Shown here: positions 9,901 through 18,681 of the stretch, in pieces
Numbering within the stretch: position 1 is the stretch's first letter
Layout: each line of letters begins with the position of its first letter
Virus record (IMG/VR): IMGVR_UViG_3300034073_004354
Location: 1 to 64,000 of that record
DNA from: a virus
Length of the DNA stretch: 64,000 nucleotides
Strand: one strand, 5' to 3'
Made by a program: the position numbers and the translations under genes
The notes under the pieces: generated by a model
Seen by the model: the letters and a program-made list of their open reading frames with translations, nothing else
Told to the model about the DNA's origin: nothing
The model's database searches: none

Positions 9901-10417
9901 TCATTACTTTTCTAGCAAGATCAGGATAATTTACCTTATCTAAGGCACACAATCCAACTACTTGCTTTCTTCTTTCATCATAATAAGTATCTAAAATAAT
10001 TCCACGAACTCCATCCACGGAGTCAGATTTATGATCTACACAGAGTGGTCTACCAATCCAACTTCTCGCTGCCTTCTTTAATTCAGACTCTGGAAAAATA
10101 TCGGAATTATTATTTTTATGTGGTTTGACATTTCCATGCCATTTCCATTTTTCATCAAAGTATCCCCAGGCATTTTCTTTACCAACCTTCTTTAAATTTC
10201 CATAATCATCAATGGTTGCAGCTTCAGCAGCCTTTAAAAAGATAATTGAAAAATAAAGAAAGTCATCAGAGCGTGGAGCTATTGCCCTAACAGTTTGTGC
10301 AAACTTATTGAGCCTTTCAGTTATTTCTGGACTGGCAAGATTTTCAAATTCGTGTTGTTCAAGTTTTTTAACAACACTCTCGTCAGCATAGCCTATTTTA
10401 ATAAAATTTTGTGACAT
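6971..10417 (-). CDS. Prohead protease fused to a long scaffold-like protein
   Basis: About 1148 residues. The start taken is the ATG at 10417, because TTAAGG lies 6-8 nt upstream; an ATG 18 nt earlier would place that site inside the gene. Residues about 50-240 look like a phage prohead maturation protease: GRPLCVDHKSDSVDGVRG supplies the His, YGSMGTAVS the candidate Ser, and EYSLVVQPAEPGA the conserved strand after the active site. An inserted CTECG-x-CNH motif may bind zinc. The remainder is typical scaffold: acidic helices, Lys/Ala/Glu-rich coiled coil, a Pro/Gly/Met-rich linker (about 680-730) and a tandem repeat of about 60 residues (FKSQDYK...MGGDKGMFP twice, about 480-600). It lies between portal and capsid genes, as proteases and scaffolds usually do. 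Confidence 0.65.
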   Translation of the reverse strand: MSQNFIKIGYADESVVKKLEQHEFENLASPEITERLNKFAQTVRAIAPRSDDFLYFSIIFLKAAEAATIDDYGNLKKVGKENAWGYFDEKWKWHGNVKPHKNNNSDIFPESELKKAARSWIGRPLCVDHKSDSVDGVRGIILDTYYDERRKQVVGLCALDKVNYPDLARKVMTGIVRYGSMGTAVSTSICTECGQKATTPKEYCNHITNKQAWGEINVGLNPIEYSLVVQPAEPGAILLRCFASIKKHDEELKSYGFDTNTMLKDLSVETANDLDILLNSVCGPNGCSLDQRERIIRGYLNTNGFTKVARVDVPSVNPTDLRNVAEAIGDISQNPDAARAVAENIDDPALKKAIKDILAGAGEKPPQQESATSGESIPEVKPGLDFASNGAAGALIAGNNETEDPFNNTDDLLGVSPLPAVTSKLNNLDKINSIMEEIMNESRLRKRAALRRRLAYPQGGEGKEIEPATFKSQDYKQVREHDKQMEQDASMGGDKGMFPKDKELKEKLLRAQSNLDGKKIAYFQGGSDSAPEPSTFKSQDYHKFWENDKQMHQTKSMGGEKGMFPGDEKVKEHLKRAKYNGPTLSTKFKQKVAADGSINKAASCFEVYSGNKLVIAATAKDIFGPKLNENWDWITSKDYAREVVAQIRQNGLEYVGKLLTKTAQAAPPPPPAPPAPAGAPMPPPAGDMGMGMGMDDLGLGGEAGGEPSAEEEETSPQQVINDALDDIEEKSSEIRDAVQKLVGKGDKVDVNVNVGESLGESKESESADKMVSLSRKLVNELKIALAESQESADELALLSETYDRYSVLTPTQKKELHVLASDALNDYSTIVGQARSLVSMANTLSDAMVKKSSSQKDSSQKVASAQVEKTATVATEESELVASALELRQQRRFAILKEARKKMVEKEMKGKSKAKGKKMEEAEEDVKPKAKAKSKSEPEPKAKGKKASAENEAHDGEGMMENAPISGVTKTDARAIAEKAPTGNLSSPSVGNEEVSLHDDYSSAARHVAEGESHGKMNEAKDSKDPHSMVSKVEARMSEAFMNKKAEEEREAYRIKLRRAYNVAMEMQRKGMLAPSRPALDRQVDVMMEFDDKAFEAFKRSVANFQGSSQVKVAADVSGLNIGLTEDGEQSSQKSGKLDAKTLASLWE

Positions 10418-10479
10418 TATATACCTTAAATTCAAAATATTATTTTCTTATTAGTTGTTTTAAAATTTTGTGTAAAAAA

Positions 10480-12321
10480 TTAATTAATCAAAGTATCTAA
10501 ACCTAAAATTTCTTTATTAATATACTGAATAGTATTTTTAATAGAAGTATCTAGGTCTTGAGATGAATTTTCATATTTACCCATTAGATCAGTTAGTTTT
10601 TGCAAAAATTCAGGTTCCGCAGTTGATAATTTAAATATATCATTTACAATATCATTGTTTGATTTTAAAGAACCAAGAATAGATTGAATTTTTGGTTCAG
10701 TAGTGGAGACATCTTTAATATCTCTACTTGATAATAATTCTAAAGTTTTTTGAAGATTAGTAATCATATCATACAATCTTTTACTATTTCTTTCTACAGA
10801 CTCTGTATACTGACCACCAGTATTCTTTATTACGCCTGGATCTTGAATCTTTTTATACTCTTCTAAATTCTGAGTTAAAAATTCTTTAAATTTATTAAAA
10901 TTATGAATAGATTTTTTAAGATTATCACGAATTTCTTCTGCGGTCTGGGTCACCTTGTTAGAAACTGGCGAGGTTGTAGAGCTGTAAGCCCTTTTGAGTA
11001 AACTTTCATCAGAAAAAATTTTAATATTTTTATTTCCATATTTTGCTCTAATTATTTTAACAATATTATACTCATCAGAGTCGTTAGGCAAATTAATTAA
11101 TTCAAAATTAAAATCATCACCAGTTTGCATCTTAAACCTGCTGGCGATTAATTTCTTAAATAAATCAGTATTTTTAAACCTTGTAGCAACAACAACCTTG
11201 CAGTCTTTTTCATAATTAGCCCTTCTAACCTCATTAAACATCTTAAAGCAATCTTCCTTAACTTCATCTGAGTTTAAAAAATTAACAAAGCTTCTATTAA
11301 AGCTGGGAAAAATTGACTCATTGTCTTGGATGTTTTTTAAATCTTTGATATGAAAATCTCTATAAATTTCTTTTCCAAAAGCAGATTTTAAAATTGAAGT
11401 GGCTGTTCCATCCAAATTTACATAAGGTGTATTAAAATCATTAGATTCGATTGTTTTATAAACTCTAATCATTGGAGACTTTTCTATCAAGCCATCAAAA
11501 TCAAAGGCATATATATTTTTAATATATTCTGGTTTGTTATTTAAAACAATCTTTGAGATATAGTTAGACTTTTTTGCAGTCTTGTGTAATTTGTTTGATA
11601 TATTTAAAATTATAAAATTATTCCATTTATAAATGTTATCAGGAAGTATGGAAGAATATTTAACAATGATATCCTTATCATTACCTATATGTTTGGATAC
11701 TTTATTTAATTTATTTACTCCAGGAATATGTGATTCCTCACCCTTTTTAATATCAACAATGCATCCCGTACTAATCCCAAGTCTTTGAGATAATCCACCA
11801 CAAATCTCCAAAACATTTTTGACGCCAGAGCAAGAAAATGTGCCTAAAGTATTGGGCTGAATATTCTTGCAAATTTTTTTAATTTTATTATCTTCATCAA
11901 CAAAGATAATGTCAATTGCAAACTTTACAGTCCCCATATGATAAATTACATCTTCTGGACGTGTATACTCAAATAATAGTCCAGCACTTTCTTGCAACGA
12001 ATCATATCTTTGTAGTCCGGCCACTTTATCTTGAAAATCTTTGGCTATATCACAAGAAAAATTTGCTATTAAATCTTCATCGTTAATAATTTCAATGCTA
12101 GCCTTATTTTTTTTGTCTTTAGAATAAGATATATTTTCCACCGGACTTGTTACTCCATTTTCATGCTTAATTGGCTCAACTTCTTCGCTTAAATATTTGT
12201 AAGGCGTTAAGCTATCTAGCCGCTCTTGCGTATTTATTTCTTTTGTTGGTTCCTTGTAGCTAGAATTATTTCCCATCTCATATTCAGTAGATAAGATCCA
12301 CGGCCATGCTTTTTTATCCAT
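10480..12321 (-). CDS. DUF192-like plus HAD-like two-domain protein, virion region
   Basis: 613 residues. After a polar leader, residues about 104-195 match the DUF192 pattern: HMGTVKFAIDIIFVDEDNKI, a proline-containing turn, then VLEICGGLSQRLGISTGCIVDI. Residues about 269-450 resemble a HAD-type phosphatase: IYAFDFDG is the DxD nucleophile motif, KVVVATRF could be motif II, and KIFSDES a late acidic motif. The C-terminal 130 residues are coiled coil. The arrangement is unusual for either family. It overlaps the next upstream gene by one base and lies between portal and scaffold genes, so it may be a head or neck component using these folds structurally. Confidence 0.5.
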   Translation of the reverse strand: MDKKAWPWILSTEYEMGNNSSYKEPTKEINTQERLDSLTPYKYLSEEVEPIKHENGVTSPVENISYSKDKKNKASIEIINDEDLIANFSCDIAKDFQDKVAGLQRYDSLQESAGLLFEYTRPEDVIYHMGTVKFAIDIIFVDEDNKIKKICKNIQPNTLGTFSCSGVKNVLEICGGLSQRLGISTGCIVDIKKGEESHIPGVNKLNKVSKHIGNDKDIIVKYSSILPDNIYKWNNFIILNISNKLHKTAKKSNYISKIVLNNKPEYIKNIYAFDFDGLIEKSPMIRVYKTIESNDFNTPYVNLDGTATSILKSAFGKEIYRDFHIKDLKNIQDNESIFPSFNRSFVNFLNSDEVKEDCFKMFNEVRRANYEKDCKVVVATRFKNTDLFKKLIASRFKMQTGDDFNFELINLPNDSDEYNIVKIIRAKYGNKNIKIFSDESLLKRAYSSTTSPVSNKVTQTAEEIRDNLKKSIHNFNKFKEFLTQNLEEYKKIQDPGVIKNTGGQYTESVERNSKRLYDMITNLQKTLELLSSRDIKDVSTTEPKIQSILGSLKSNNDIVNDIFKLSTAEPEFLQKLTDLMGKYENSSQDLDTSIKNTIQYINKEILGLDTLIN

Positions 12322-12608
12322 TAAAGCACCTTTAATAATTCATTTATTACTGATTTAATAAAAAATGGATCACGACCATTTAATATGTTTTTAATCAAGC
12401 TGATACTAACACCAATAGATGAACCGCCTGGTTGTTTTTTGCTAGACATCTCTGTAACTGGTAGTCGATTAATTTTATTTCTCAAATTAGGGTAGGCTCT
12501 CTGCCTTGATTCTAAAGACATTCTACCTACCATTACGTCTATAATGTCCCTAATTTGCTCTGCAACAAACTTAGGATTTTCTGGAAATCCTCTAGCTTCT
12601 TTTTTCAT
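12321..12608 (-). CDS. Small basic protein of the head gene block, unknown
   Basis: 95 residues, basic, mostly helical with a central Gly/Ser loop (KKQPGGSSIGVS). Its stop overlaps the start of the DUF192/HAD gene by one base and its start directly follows the stop of the gene at 12609, indicating translational coupling. No motif was recognised. A head-completion or connector role is possible from position only. Confidence 0.4.
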   Translation of the reverse strand: MKKEARGFPENPKFVAEQIRDIIDVMVGRMSLESRQRAYPNLRNKINRLPVTEMSSKKQPGGSSIGVSISLIKNILNGRDPFFIKSVINELLKVL

Positions 12609-13133
12609 TTACAACTCCGAAAGATACTGACCGGCTCTATGTAATGCTTTTTTATAAGCTGATTCTTTGGAAAGATTAAGATCTTTATTCTTGTTATATT
12701 CTAGAACAATAGTTCTGGAATATATCTTGGATAATTTTTTAATAATATCATTGGTGTTTGGAACATCAGATAACTTTACTTTTAAAATTAAGGAATTAAA
12801 AAGTACGGTAGGATCTTCATCACGAACTTGGGCAAATTTTTTAATTAAAACATCTGCAAAATCAGCTAAATAATATTCACCAGAATTATCTAATTCATTG
12901 CCAATAACAACTAGCGCATCAAAAAGCCTATTTACTGATGTTTTATCTAATAGATTTTTTTCTGCGTCTAATTCATCTGGATTGACTGCATCAAATTCTT
13001 CCACCATCTCTACACCAGTTATAAAGCCCCTGGCACCTTTTTCTGAACCAACACCTTCCACCAAATCATTAGAAGGGCCTGTCTCCACAGGCTCTTCGCC
13101 TACTGGCGCATTGCTGTAGGCAATCCGCCTCAT
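12609..13133 (-). CDS. Helical protein of the head gene block, unknown
   Basis: 174 residues. The N-terminal 45 residues are polar and Gly/Pro/Glu-rich, probably disordered. The rest is helical and ends in SAYKKALHRAGQYLSEL. The start overlaps the stop of the 62-residue gene by 4 bp (ATGA type). No family was recognised. Its place directly after the portal and a small protein fits a head-tail connector or scaffold helper. Confidence 0.4.
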   Translation of the reverse strand: MRRIAYSNAPVGEEPVETGPSNDLVEGVGSEKGARGFITGVEMVEEFDAVNPDELDAEKNLLDKTSVNRLFDALVVIGNELDNSGEYYLADFADVLIKKFAQVRDEDPTVLFNSLILKVKLSDVPNTNDIIKKLSKIYSRTIVLEYNKNKDLNLSKESAYKKALHRAGQYLSEL

Positions 13134-13318
13134 TTTTTCTTACCAAAATTAGGATCAGAAACAATATCTGACACAGAAGCCGGTTTATATCCTTTTTCTA
13201 ACTTCTTTTTTCCGCTTACAATATCAGAAGAAGTAACGGTTTCACCACTAGGATTTCTATATAATGGCTGTACGGAAGAAACTTGTGCTTGCTTTTTTAT
13301 TTTATATTTTGTGGACAT
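13130..13318 (-). CDS. Very small basic protein downstream of portal, unknown
   Basis: 62 residues, strongly basic with lysines at both ends. A short motif is partly duplicated: SSDIVSGKKKLEKG and SVSDIVSDPNFGKKK. It lies 39 nt beyond the portal gene and overlaps the following gene by 4 bp, so it is part of the same translated unit. Basic repeated peptides of this kind can bind nucleic acid or pack inside heads, but nothing here proves it. Confidence 0.45.
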   Translation of the reverse strand: MSTKYKIKKQAQVSSVQPLYRNPSGETVTSSDIVSGKKKLEKGYKPASVSDIVSDPNFGKKK

Positions 13319-13357
13319 AAAAACCCCTAAAATAAGATTTTAAAATTACCAGATTCT

Positions 13358-15085
13358 TTATCCCGGTGGTCCACCGGGAGGCCCGCCAGGCCCGCCAGGG
13401 CCACCGCCTGGAGGCCCAGGCATCTCTAGGCCCGGTAGGCCACCACCGCCGCCTGGAGGCCCGCCGCCGCCATCCCCGCCGCCCACAGCGGTATCTGCCG
13501 CTTCGGGTATGACGCTATCAATGTTTAGACCCTCAAGCTCTCGAAGGCGCATGGCTTGTAGTGCCTCCAATTCCTTCATCTTAATAACATCATGAATGGC
13601 TTCTTCTTTTAATCTTCTTCTTTCTTCATCATAGCTTAAACCAAGACTTCGATACAAGGTTTGCAATGAAACTTGCTTATTAGATACGAAATTACCAATA
13701 TTTTGAATATAGTCATTCATATCATATAAGTTCATATGGTTAAAGTCTACAGTGGGAACTTGTAAAACTTTTTGACCATCTTTATAATTAAAGAAATCTT
13801 GAATCTCTGCAATTGGAGCAAAGATTTTTTGTTCCAACCATTTCTTAATCATGTTTCTAAAAATATCATATCTCTGTCTTAAAACTTCTAAACCAATAGA
13901 CGAGTTTGAATAAGTTACAGATTCTTGATCCATTAAGGATTTTGGAACCATTAAGCCAGTATAGATATTGCTTAAAATATGTTCAATATCAGTATTTATT
14001 TCTAGAATAGATCCGCTAAAACCAATCCTTTCAATGGTTACGCCATCGTGTGTTACAATCTTAAAGTCTTTATCATACTGCGCTTCTTCTAGTGCAATAC
14101 GCATGGCTTCAATGTCAGATTGTGTTGGTCTATACTCATTGCCGCCTAACTTGACTAATGTTAATGGATTAACCATGCCGTCAGCCTGAGCAAACTTTGA
14201 CTCACGTAATTTATCATAAAGCATTAAGTCCTTATAGGTAGATACAATAACGGAAGTACCTCTAGTATCATAGGGTGAACTTAAAAGCTTTAAGTGTGAA
14301 ACGTTTATATTGTCTAAGGGTATAGTTTGACCTTTCTTGACAGCATCTATAATATGTGGTGGAAGTCTTTTCTTTAATGCAATATCAGTTGGAGAATTAG
14401 AATTAACCAATCTTTGCAAGGTTGCATCTGGCTTTAAAGAAATAATAACCTGATCGCCAATAGCGGCCTTTTTAACATGTACATAATCTGGATTTAAAAT
14501 AGTGACCCTTTTCCAGGTTCCGGTTTCACGATCTAATTCTGCATAGGGGAAAACCTCCCCCAACTTCCAGAACTCCAATGAGACACCATAGACAATGGAG
14601 TATAGATCTATTTTTTCTGCCATCTGAAGGAAAAATTCTTGAATTTCCTTTACAGGATGAACAATATTAATTTTGCTGATAGGATAGCTAGCATGTAAGT
14701 TAATTGCATTTCTGACTAGTGGGTGAGTATCGTAGAAAATTCTATTCCAAGCATTCATAGTTACCCTATCTCTGGGTAAGTTTAAGTTTGCCAGCTGGAA
14801 TAAGGGTGAATAAACTTCTGGACCCATCATATCTGTAAGGCCACGTGTGGTAGGTAAAGTAGCCGGGCCAACGGTTGCTCGCTTAGTCATTGCCATTTTG
14901 TAAGCAGAGCTATGAAGAATAGAAGCGGTGGGCTTACTATCTTCCTCGCCAGTCATTTTTTTGCTTTCTGCATCTTGTATCTGCGCTCTTCGTACATCAG
15001 AAAGCTTCTTTAATCCACCGTTGGAAAGTGAATTTTGTACGGCTTCCGCAGTAAGGTTTTGCGGACGATTTACTCTTATACTCAT
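13358..15085 (-). CDS. Portal protein
   Basis: 575 residues. Portal proteins form the dodecameric ring at the capsid vertex through which DNA is packaged. The pattern here is portal-like: LPRDRVTMNAWNRIFYDTHPLVRNAINLHA near the N-terminus, a wing/stem region with KLGEVFPYAELD and ILNPDYVHVKK, the clip-adjacent ILEINTDIEHILSNIYTGLMVPKSLM, and a long C-terminal helix (EERRRLKEEAIHDVIKMKELEALQ). It lies 8 nt after the terminase gene, the classic order. The last 45 or so residues are an unusual Gly/Pro run (GGGDGGGG...PPGG type) encoded by a locally GC-rich stretch (13360-13490). The function is secure by context and architecture; the tail is unexplained. Confidence 0.8.
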   Translation of the reverse strand: MSIRVNRPQNLTAEAVQNSLSNGGLKKLSDVRRAQIQDAESKKMTGEEDSKPTASILHSSAYKMAMTKRATVGPATLPTTRGLTDMMGPEVYSPLFQLANLNLPRDRVTMNAWNRIFYDTHPLVRNAINLHASYPISKINIVHPVKEIQEFFLQMAEKIDLYSIVYGVSLEFWKLGEVFPYAELDRETGTWKRVTILNPDYVHVKKAAIGDQVIISLKPDATLQRLVNSNSPTDIALKKRLPPHIIDAVKKGQTIPLDNINVSHLKLLSSPYDTRGTSVIVSTYKDLMLYDKLRESKFAQADGMVNPLTLVKLGGNEYRPTQSDIEAMRIALEEAQYDKDFKIVTHDGVTIERIGFSGSILEINTDIEHILSNIYTGLMVPKSLMDQESVTYSNSSIGLEVLRQRYDIFRNMIKKWLEQKIFAPIAEIQDFFNYKDGQKVLQVPTVDFNHMNLYDMNDYIQNIGNFVSNKQVSLQTLYRSLGLSYDEERRRLKEEAIHDVIKMKELEALQAMRLRELEGLNIDSVIPEAADTAVGGGDGGGGPPGGGGGLPGLEMPGPPGGGPGGPGGPPGGPPG

Positions 15086-15093
15086 TTATAACC

Positions 15094-17949
15094 TCACATT
15101 CTTAGTCTAGGTGCAAATGCTAGCGTTGGCTTTGGCATGTTAGATTTTTCTTTTGTACCAGGTTTAACTGTAAAACCCTGTGTAGAATCAAACTTCCAAG
15201 CCATATAGGCATACATTAAAGCCATCAACCCATCGTTAGGCGTTGAGCCTTTAATATAAGTTTTTACTTCTTGACCACCTTTATTTCTAATGGCAACACC
15301 CATTGATGTACAATGATCTATTAACCATTCGATATATTCATAGCTTTTCCAAGGGAACCTAATCTTACCCTTTTTCATTTTTTCAAAGATCTCCTCAATC
15401 ATAAGATCTTTATTATAAGTAATCATCAATTCATCTTCACGATATTTAATTGGATTTAAAAGAGCGGCACTACCTTGTGCTCCTAAAAATCTATCACCAA
15501 ATCCATCATTCATCTGCAATTCTCTAACAACATCTTGTCCGAAGAAAAAGTCGGAGACCCCGCGCTTGACAGAAAATCTTTTGAATAACTCATTAACTGT
15601 GGCTTTCTTATATCCGAAAGTTCTTTCTCTTAAAATGTGCGCATGCTCTATTTGAAGTGTTCCATCACCAATGTCAGATAAGATTACTGCACAAGAATAA
15701 GATTGACCCTTAGATTCTTCGTCAGTTTTATCTCCCCAGTCTATTCCTAGGTAGGCAGGTCTTTCATTCGCTAATATTTTCTTTGCAAAGAATCTTTCAG
15801 AATCTTTACAGAATGCTTCTATATGGGTTCTGGTCAATGGCATTCCACCACTAGAGAAAAATTCTCCAACAACTTCATTATTCCAAACACGGTCTGATTG
15901 ATTTGGATTATTTTCTGGCATCAAAGAGTTTATATATTCACGATTAAGGTATGGAATATATAACTGATTAATGTGAAATCCTACATACTTAGACTCTTCT
16001 TCATTTCTGGAGGGTGCCCAGCAACCTCTTTCAATAGCATCAATCTTGTGCTGAATAAAACCGCAAATAGGACATTTGATATTAAAACCGCTAATCCAAA
16101 TTTCTTTCCAAGCATCACTACCTGGCTGATAAAATGGAAAAGTTTTTTCACAATTTTTACAGCCAAGATGATAAAACCTTTGGTCTGACATTTCCCAGGT
16201 AAGTTCAAACCAGCTACCTTTTTCTTTTGGTGTTCCAAAGTAGACCTGGACACCACGACCTACTGGACCATATTTTGCGGCGGTCAGAGTCTTGGTAGAG
16301 TTACCTATTGCAAGTCCCATCATATCTTGACAATTATGGACAACAGGACCGCCAGCATATTTGCTATTTTTAGTTGGAGACAATATAAAATTATGATTTT
16401 CTTCGACCTCTATATCATATACAACTTCTTGCTTTTCTAATTTTTTTATTTTATCTACAATTAATATAGAATAATTTTTAAAATTATTATCCCAAGTATA
16501 ATTGTCAAATTCATTTAAGAAAAGATTTCCAAACTTATAAGTCATTGTGGGATGAATATATTTTTTAATTAAGTTATATAGATTAAAAAATCCTGCTTTG
16601 TTAAAATAAATATAAAAATATCCATCAGACTGTTTTTTATAATGACAATCTATACCTAGACTTTTAAATTTATTTACAAATCTAATCTGAGAGTCTTCAT
16701 CAAAAGAACATGTTGATAAATATGCAGCTCCAGATGTAGGACCCCAAGATTTTATTAGAGAACCATCATCCATAAACCATATTGCAAGACCTCTCTCATC
16801 AATTTCATCGAGAACCCATTGTGGACAACTATATTTAGTTTTAGGAAAATTATTGTTAATGGCAAATAATTTTGATGCAAAGCTAACCGCTTCTTTCTTT
16901 GAAAAACCATTTTGTTTGATATATTTAATTTGAGAATTAAACATATCAGATTTCCAATTACAATATTCTTTTTGCTTTATGCCATGTACAACCTGTAGTC
17001 TATATACATTGTCTTTATATCTACTAAGATGACCATCTCCTAAAAATGAACCTAGAGCGATTTGCTTTTGGTCATCATTAATTGCTCTAATTTTCAAATC
17101 AGAATCTACAGAGGATATAATCAAATCATTATTGCTTAAGTTACATGCTTCTTTCCAACCACCAGTTGTTAAAAACTTATGATTTGGAGTACATTTTATC
17201 TCTCTATTACCAATATATAGCTTCAATAGTTCCCTTGGACTTCTCTTCCAGGCGTTAGTTATTTTTTTATATTCAAAACGTTCCATTTTTTCATTATAAG
17301 ATTTAACCATAGGAAGTTGATTTCCACTTTTAAATTCTTGATATAGTTTTCCAATTTTAACTTTACCGCCATCCGTCTCTATAAATTGATGGTATGGAAA
17401 ACATTCGTCATAAAAGGCAACGTCCAATGTCATACCACGAACCCTGTCTGCATCTGCACCGATACTTTCAACCCATAACGTACCAGTGTTAAATTGCTTC
17501 ATGGTTAAATTATCAACAGCATTTATTGTTCTTAATTTATTTTTATTGACGAAATCATCTTTTGCACTTCTAACAAGATTTTCTAATTTATCTTGTGTAA
17601 ATCTTTTTACTTGCGCTAATGCAGGAAATAAATGCGCTACACGAATTGGTGGCGTTGTAAAAAGACCACTATTAGTAAAGTAAAGGTCTAAGGCACCAGC
17701 CATCATAGTTGCACCAACCTGACGGCCTTTCTTAATAATTACAGGCTTACCCTCCTTCTTTGGAGCTTGAAGGGCAACATAACGATAGATATCAGCCATA
17801 AATTTCCAGCCATTGCCCACAATACGAAAAGGCTCACCATCCAAGGTAAGATTATTTTGGATGAAATGAGCCGGATCGTAATCTAAGAATGTTGTTTTTA
17901 GCTGCGAAAATATTTTATTTTGTTCTTGCTTAAAATCACTTCCTGCCAT
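15094..17949 (-). CDS. Terminase large subunit interrupted by a LAGLIDADG intein
   Basis: This 951-residue precursor would give 594 residues after splicing. The ATPase domain has a Walker A-like KKGRQVGATM (73-82), an adenine/arginine region, and Walker B LDVAFYDE (175-182). The intein starts at Cys183, directly after the catalytic Glu, and ends at Asn539; Cys540 is the +1 nucleophile. The C-extein has a zinc-ribbon-like CKNC/CPIC pair (about 600-640), a feature of GpA-like terminases. A nuclease-type segment follows, with YLGIDWGDKTDEE (RNase H-fold first Asp) and later acidic residues. It powers genome packaging and cleaves concatemers. It sits directly upstream of the portal gene. Confidence 0.9.
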   Translation of the reverse strand: MAGSDFKQEQNKIFSQLKTTFLDYDPAHFIQNNLTLDGEPFRIVGNGWKFMADIYRYVALQAPKKEGKPVIIKKGRQVGATMMAGALDLYFTNSGLFTTPPIRVAHLFPALAQVKRFTQDKLENLVRSAKDDFVNKNKLRTINAVDNLTMKQFNTGTLWVESIGADADRVRGMTLDVAFYDECFPYHQFIETDGGKVKIGKLYQEFKSGNQLPMVKSYNEKMERFEYKKITNAWKRSPRELLKLYIGNREIKCTPNHKFLTTGGWKEACNLSNNDLIISSVDSDLKIRAINDDQKQIALGSFLGDGHLSRYKDNVYRLQVVHGIKQKEYCNWKSDMFNSQIKYIKQNGFSKKEAVSFASKLFAINNNFPKTKYSCPQWVLDEIDERGLAIWFMDDGSLIKSWGPTSGAAYLSTCSFDEDSQIRFVNKFKSLGIDCHYKKQSDGYFYIYFNKAGFFNLYNLIKKYIHPTMTYKFGNLFLNEFDNYTWDNNFKNYSILIVDKIKKLEKQEVVYDIEVEENHNFILSPTKNSKYAGGPVVHNCQDMMGLAIGNSTKTLTAAKYGPVGRGVQVYFGTPKEKGSWFELTWEMSDQRFYHLGCKNCEKTFPFYQPGSDAWKEIWISGFNIKCPICGFIQHKIDAIERGCWAPSRNEEESKYVGFHINQLYIPYLNREYINSLMPENNPNQSDRVWNNEVVGEFFSSGGMPLTRTHIEAFCKDSERFFAKKILANERPAYLGIDWGDKTDEESKGQSYSCAVILSDIGDGTLQIEHAHILRERTFGYKKATVNELFKRFSVKRGVSDFFFGQDVVRELQMNDGFGDRFLGAQGSAALLNPIKYREDELMITYNKDLMIEEIFEKMKKGKIRFPWKSYEYIEWLIDHCTSMGVAIRNKGGQEVKTYIKGSTPNDGLMALMYAYMAWKFDSTQGFTVKPGTKEKSNMPKPTLAFAPRLRM
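16333..17403 (-). other. Intein with LAGLIDADG homing endonuclease in terminase
   Basis: 357 residues between DE|C and VVHN|C. Block A is CFPYHQFI. Block B is IKCTPNHKF, with the conserved Thr and His. Block F is VVYDIEVEENHNFIL, and block G is PVVHN followed by Cys. The two LAGLIDADG dodecapeptides are ALGSFLGDGHLS (about 298-309) and LAIWFMDDGSLI (about 388-399), each with its acidic residue, so the endonuclease looks intact. All splice-junction residues (Cys1, penultimate His, terminal Asn, +1 Cys) are present, so a class 1 splicing mechanism is expected. Confidence 0.93.
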
Positions 17950-17961
17950 AATCTTTCCTAA

Positions 17962-18672
17962 TTAGGAAAGGCTTGTTCTTCCATGCGAATAATAATCTGC
18001 AACCTGATCTTCTGGGTTGGGATTATAGGTATCTACCATTGGAATATAAGATTCTTTCCTGGGTTCATCAGATTTCTTATACTTATTAATTTCATAATTT
18101 ATGAATTCTTTTAATATTCCTTCGTCAATATTTACTGATTCAAATCCTAAGGCATTATTAGACTTACAGGCTCGAATAATAATTATCTCATTAACATCTA
18201 ATTTTCTGCTTACATAATCTTTTATCATTTCCTTGATATAGTCCATGATAACCTGCATCTTCTCTTCACGTCTTTTGAAGGCTTCATCATTATGATCATG
18301 ATCATGGCTAGCGGTCTTTTTGTTGCAACCACAATCTGTCTTGGTAACTTTGCACTTACAATCTTCCTTGCACTTGCAGGGCTTTTTACAACCACAAGAT
18401 TCTTCATTAGCAGTTTTTTCTTCTTGGGCAGTATTACTTTTCTTTTCTAATTCATTAATAATTTTTTTGGCAACATCAAAGCCAACACGGTCTCGAATAT
18501 CTGCAAGCTTTTCTTCGATAGTGTTAAATTTTTTCTTTTTATAAGTCTTATCAAGATATTCTTTAAGATAATCAATCTGATTGGCCTTCTTATCTAAATC
18601 GTGTGCAAATTCATAAAGCCAAAACGGACTGCTTGAATTAATACCTGTATTATCTACCCTGTTGACTTTCAT
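17962..18672 (-). CDS. Protein with a cysteine-rich metal-binding cluster, unknown
   Basis: 236 residues. The N-terminal helical part (about 1-90) carries a lysine-rich coil. Residues about 92-120 form a dense cysteine cluster (CGCKKPCKCKEDCKCK, then CGCNKK) with ten or more cysteines in about 27 residues, followed by HDHDHND. The spacing (CxC, CxxC) is metallothionein-like. The C-terminus is helical and ends in a short polar tail. It lies directly upstream of terminase, 12 nt away. Metal storage, a metal-bound structural knot or disulfide crosslinking are all possible. It is not a recognised small terminase. Confidence 0.5.
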   Translation of the reverse strand: MKVNRVDNTGINSSSPFWLYEFAHDLDKKANQIDYLKEYLDKTYKKKKFNTIEEKLADIRDRVGFDVAKKIINELEKKSNTAQEEKTANEESCGCKKPCKCKEDCKCKVTKTDCGCNKKTASHDHDHNDEAFKRREEKMQVIMDYIKEMIKDYVSRKLDVNEIIIIRACKSNNALGFESVNIDEGILKEFINYEINKYKKSDEPRKESYIPMVDTYNPNPEDQVADYYSHGRTSLS

Positions 18673-18681
18673 ATTTTTATC

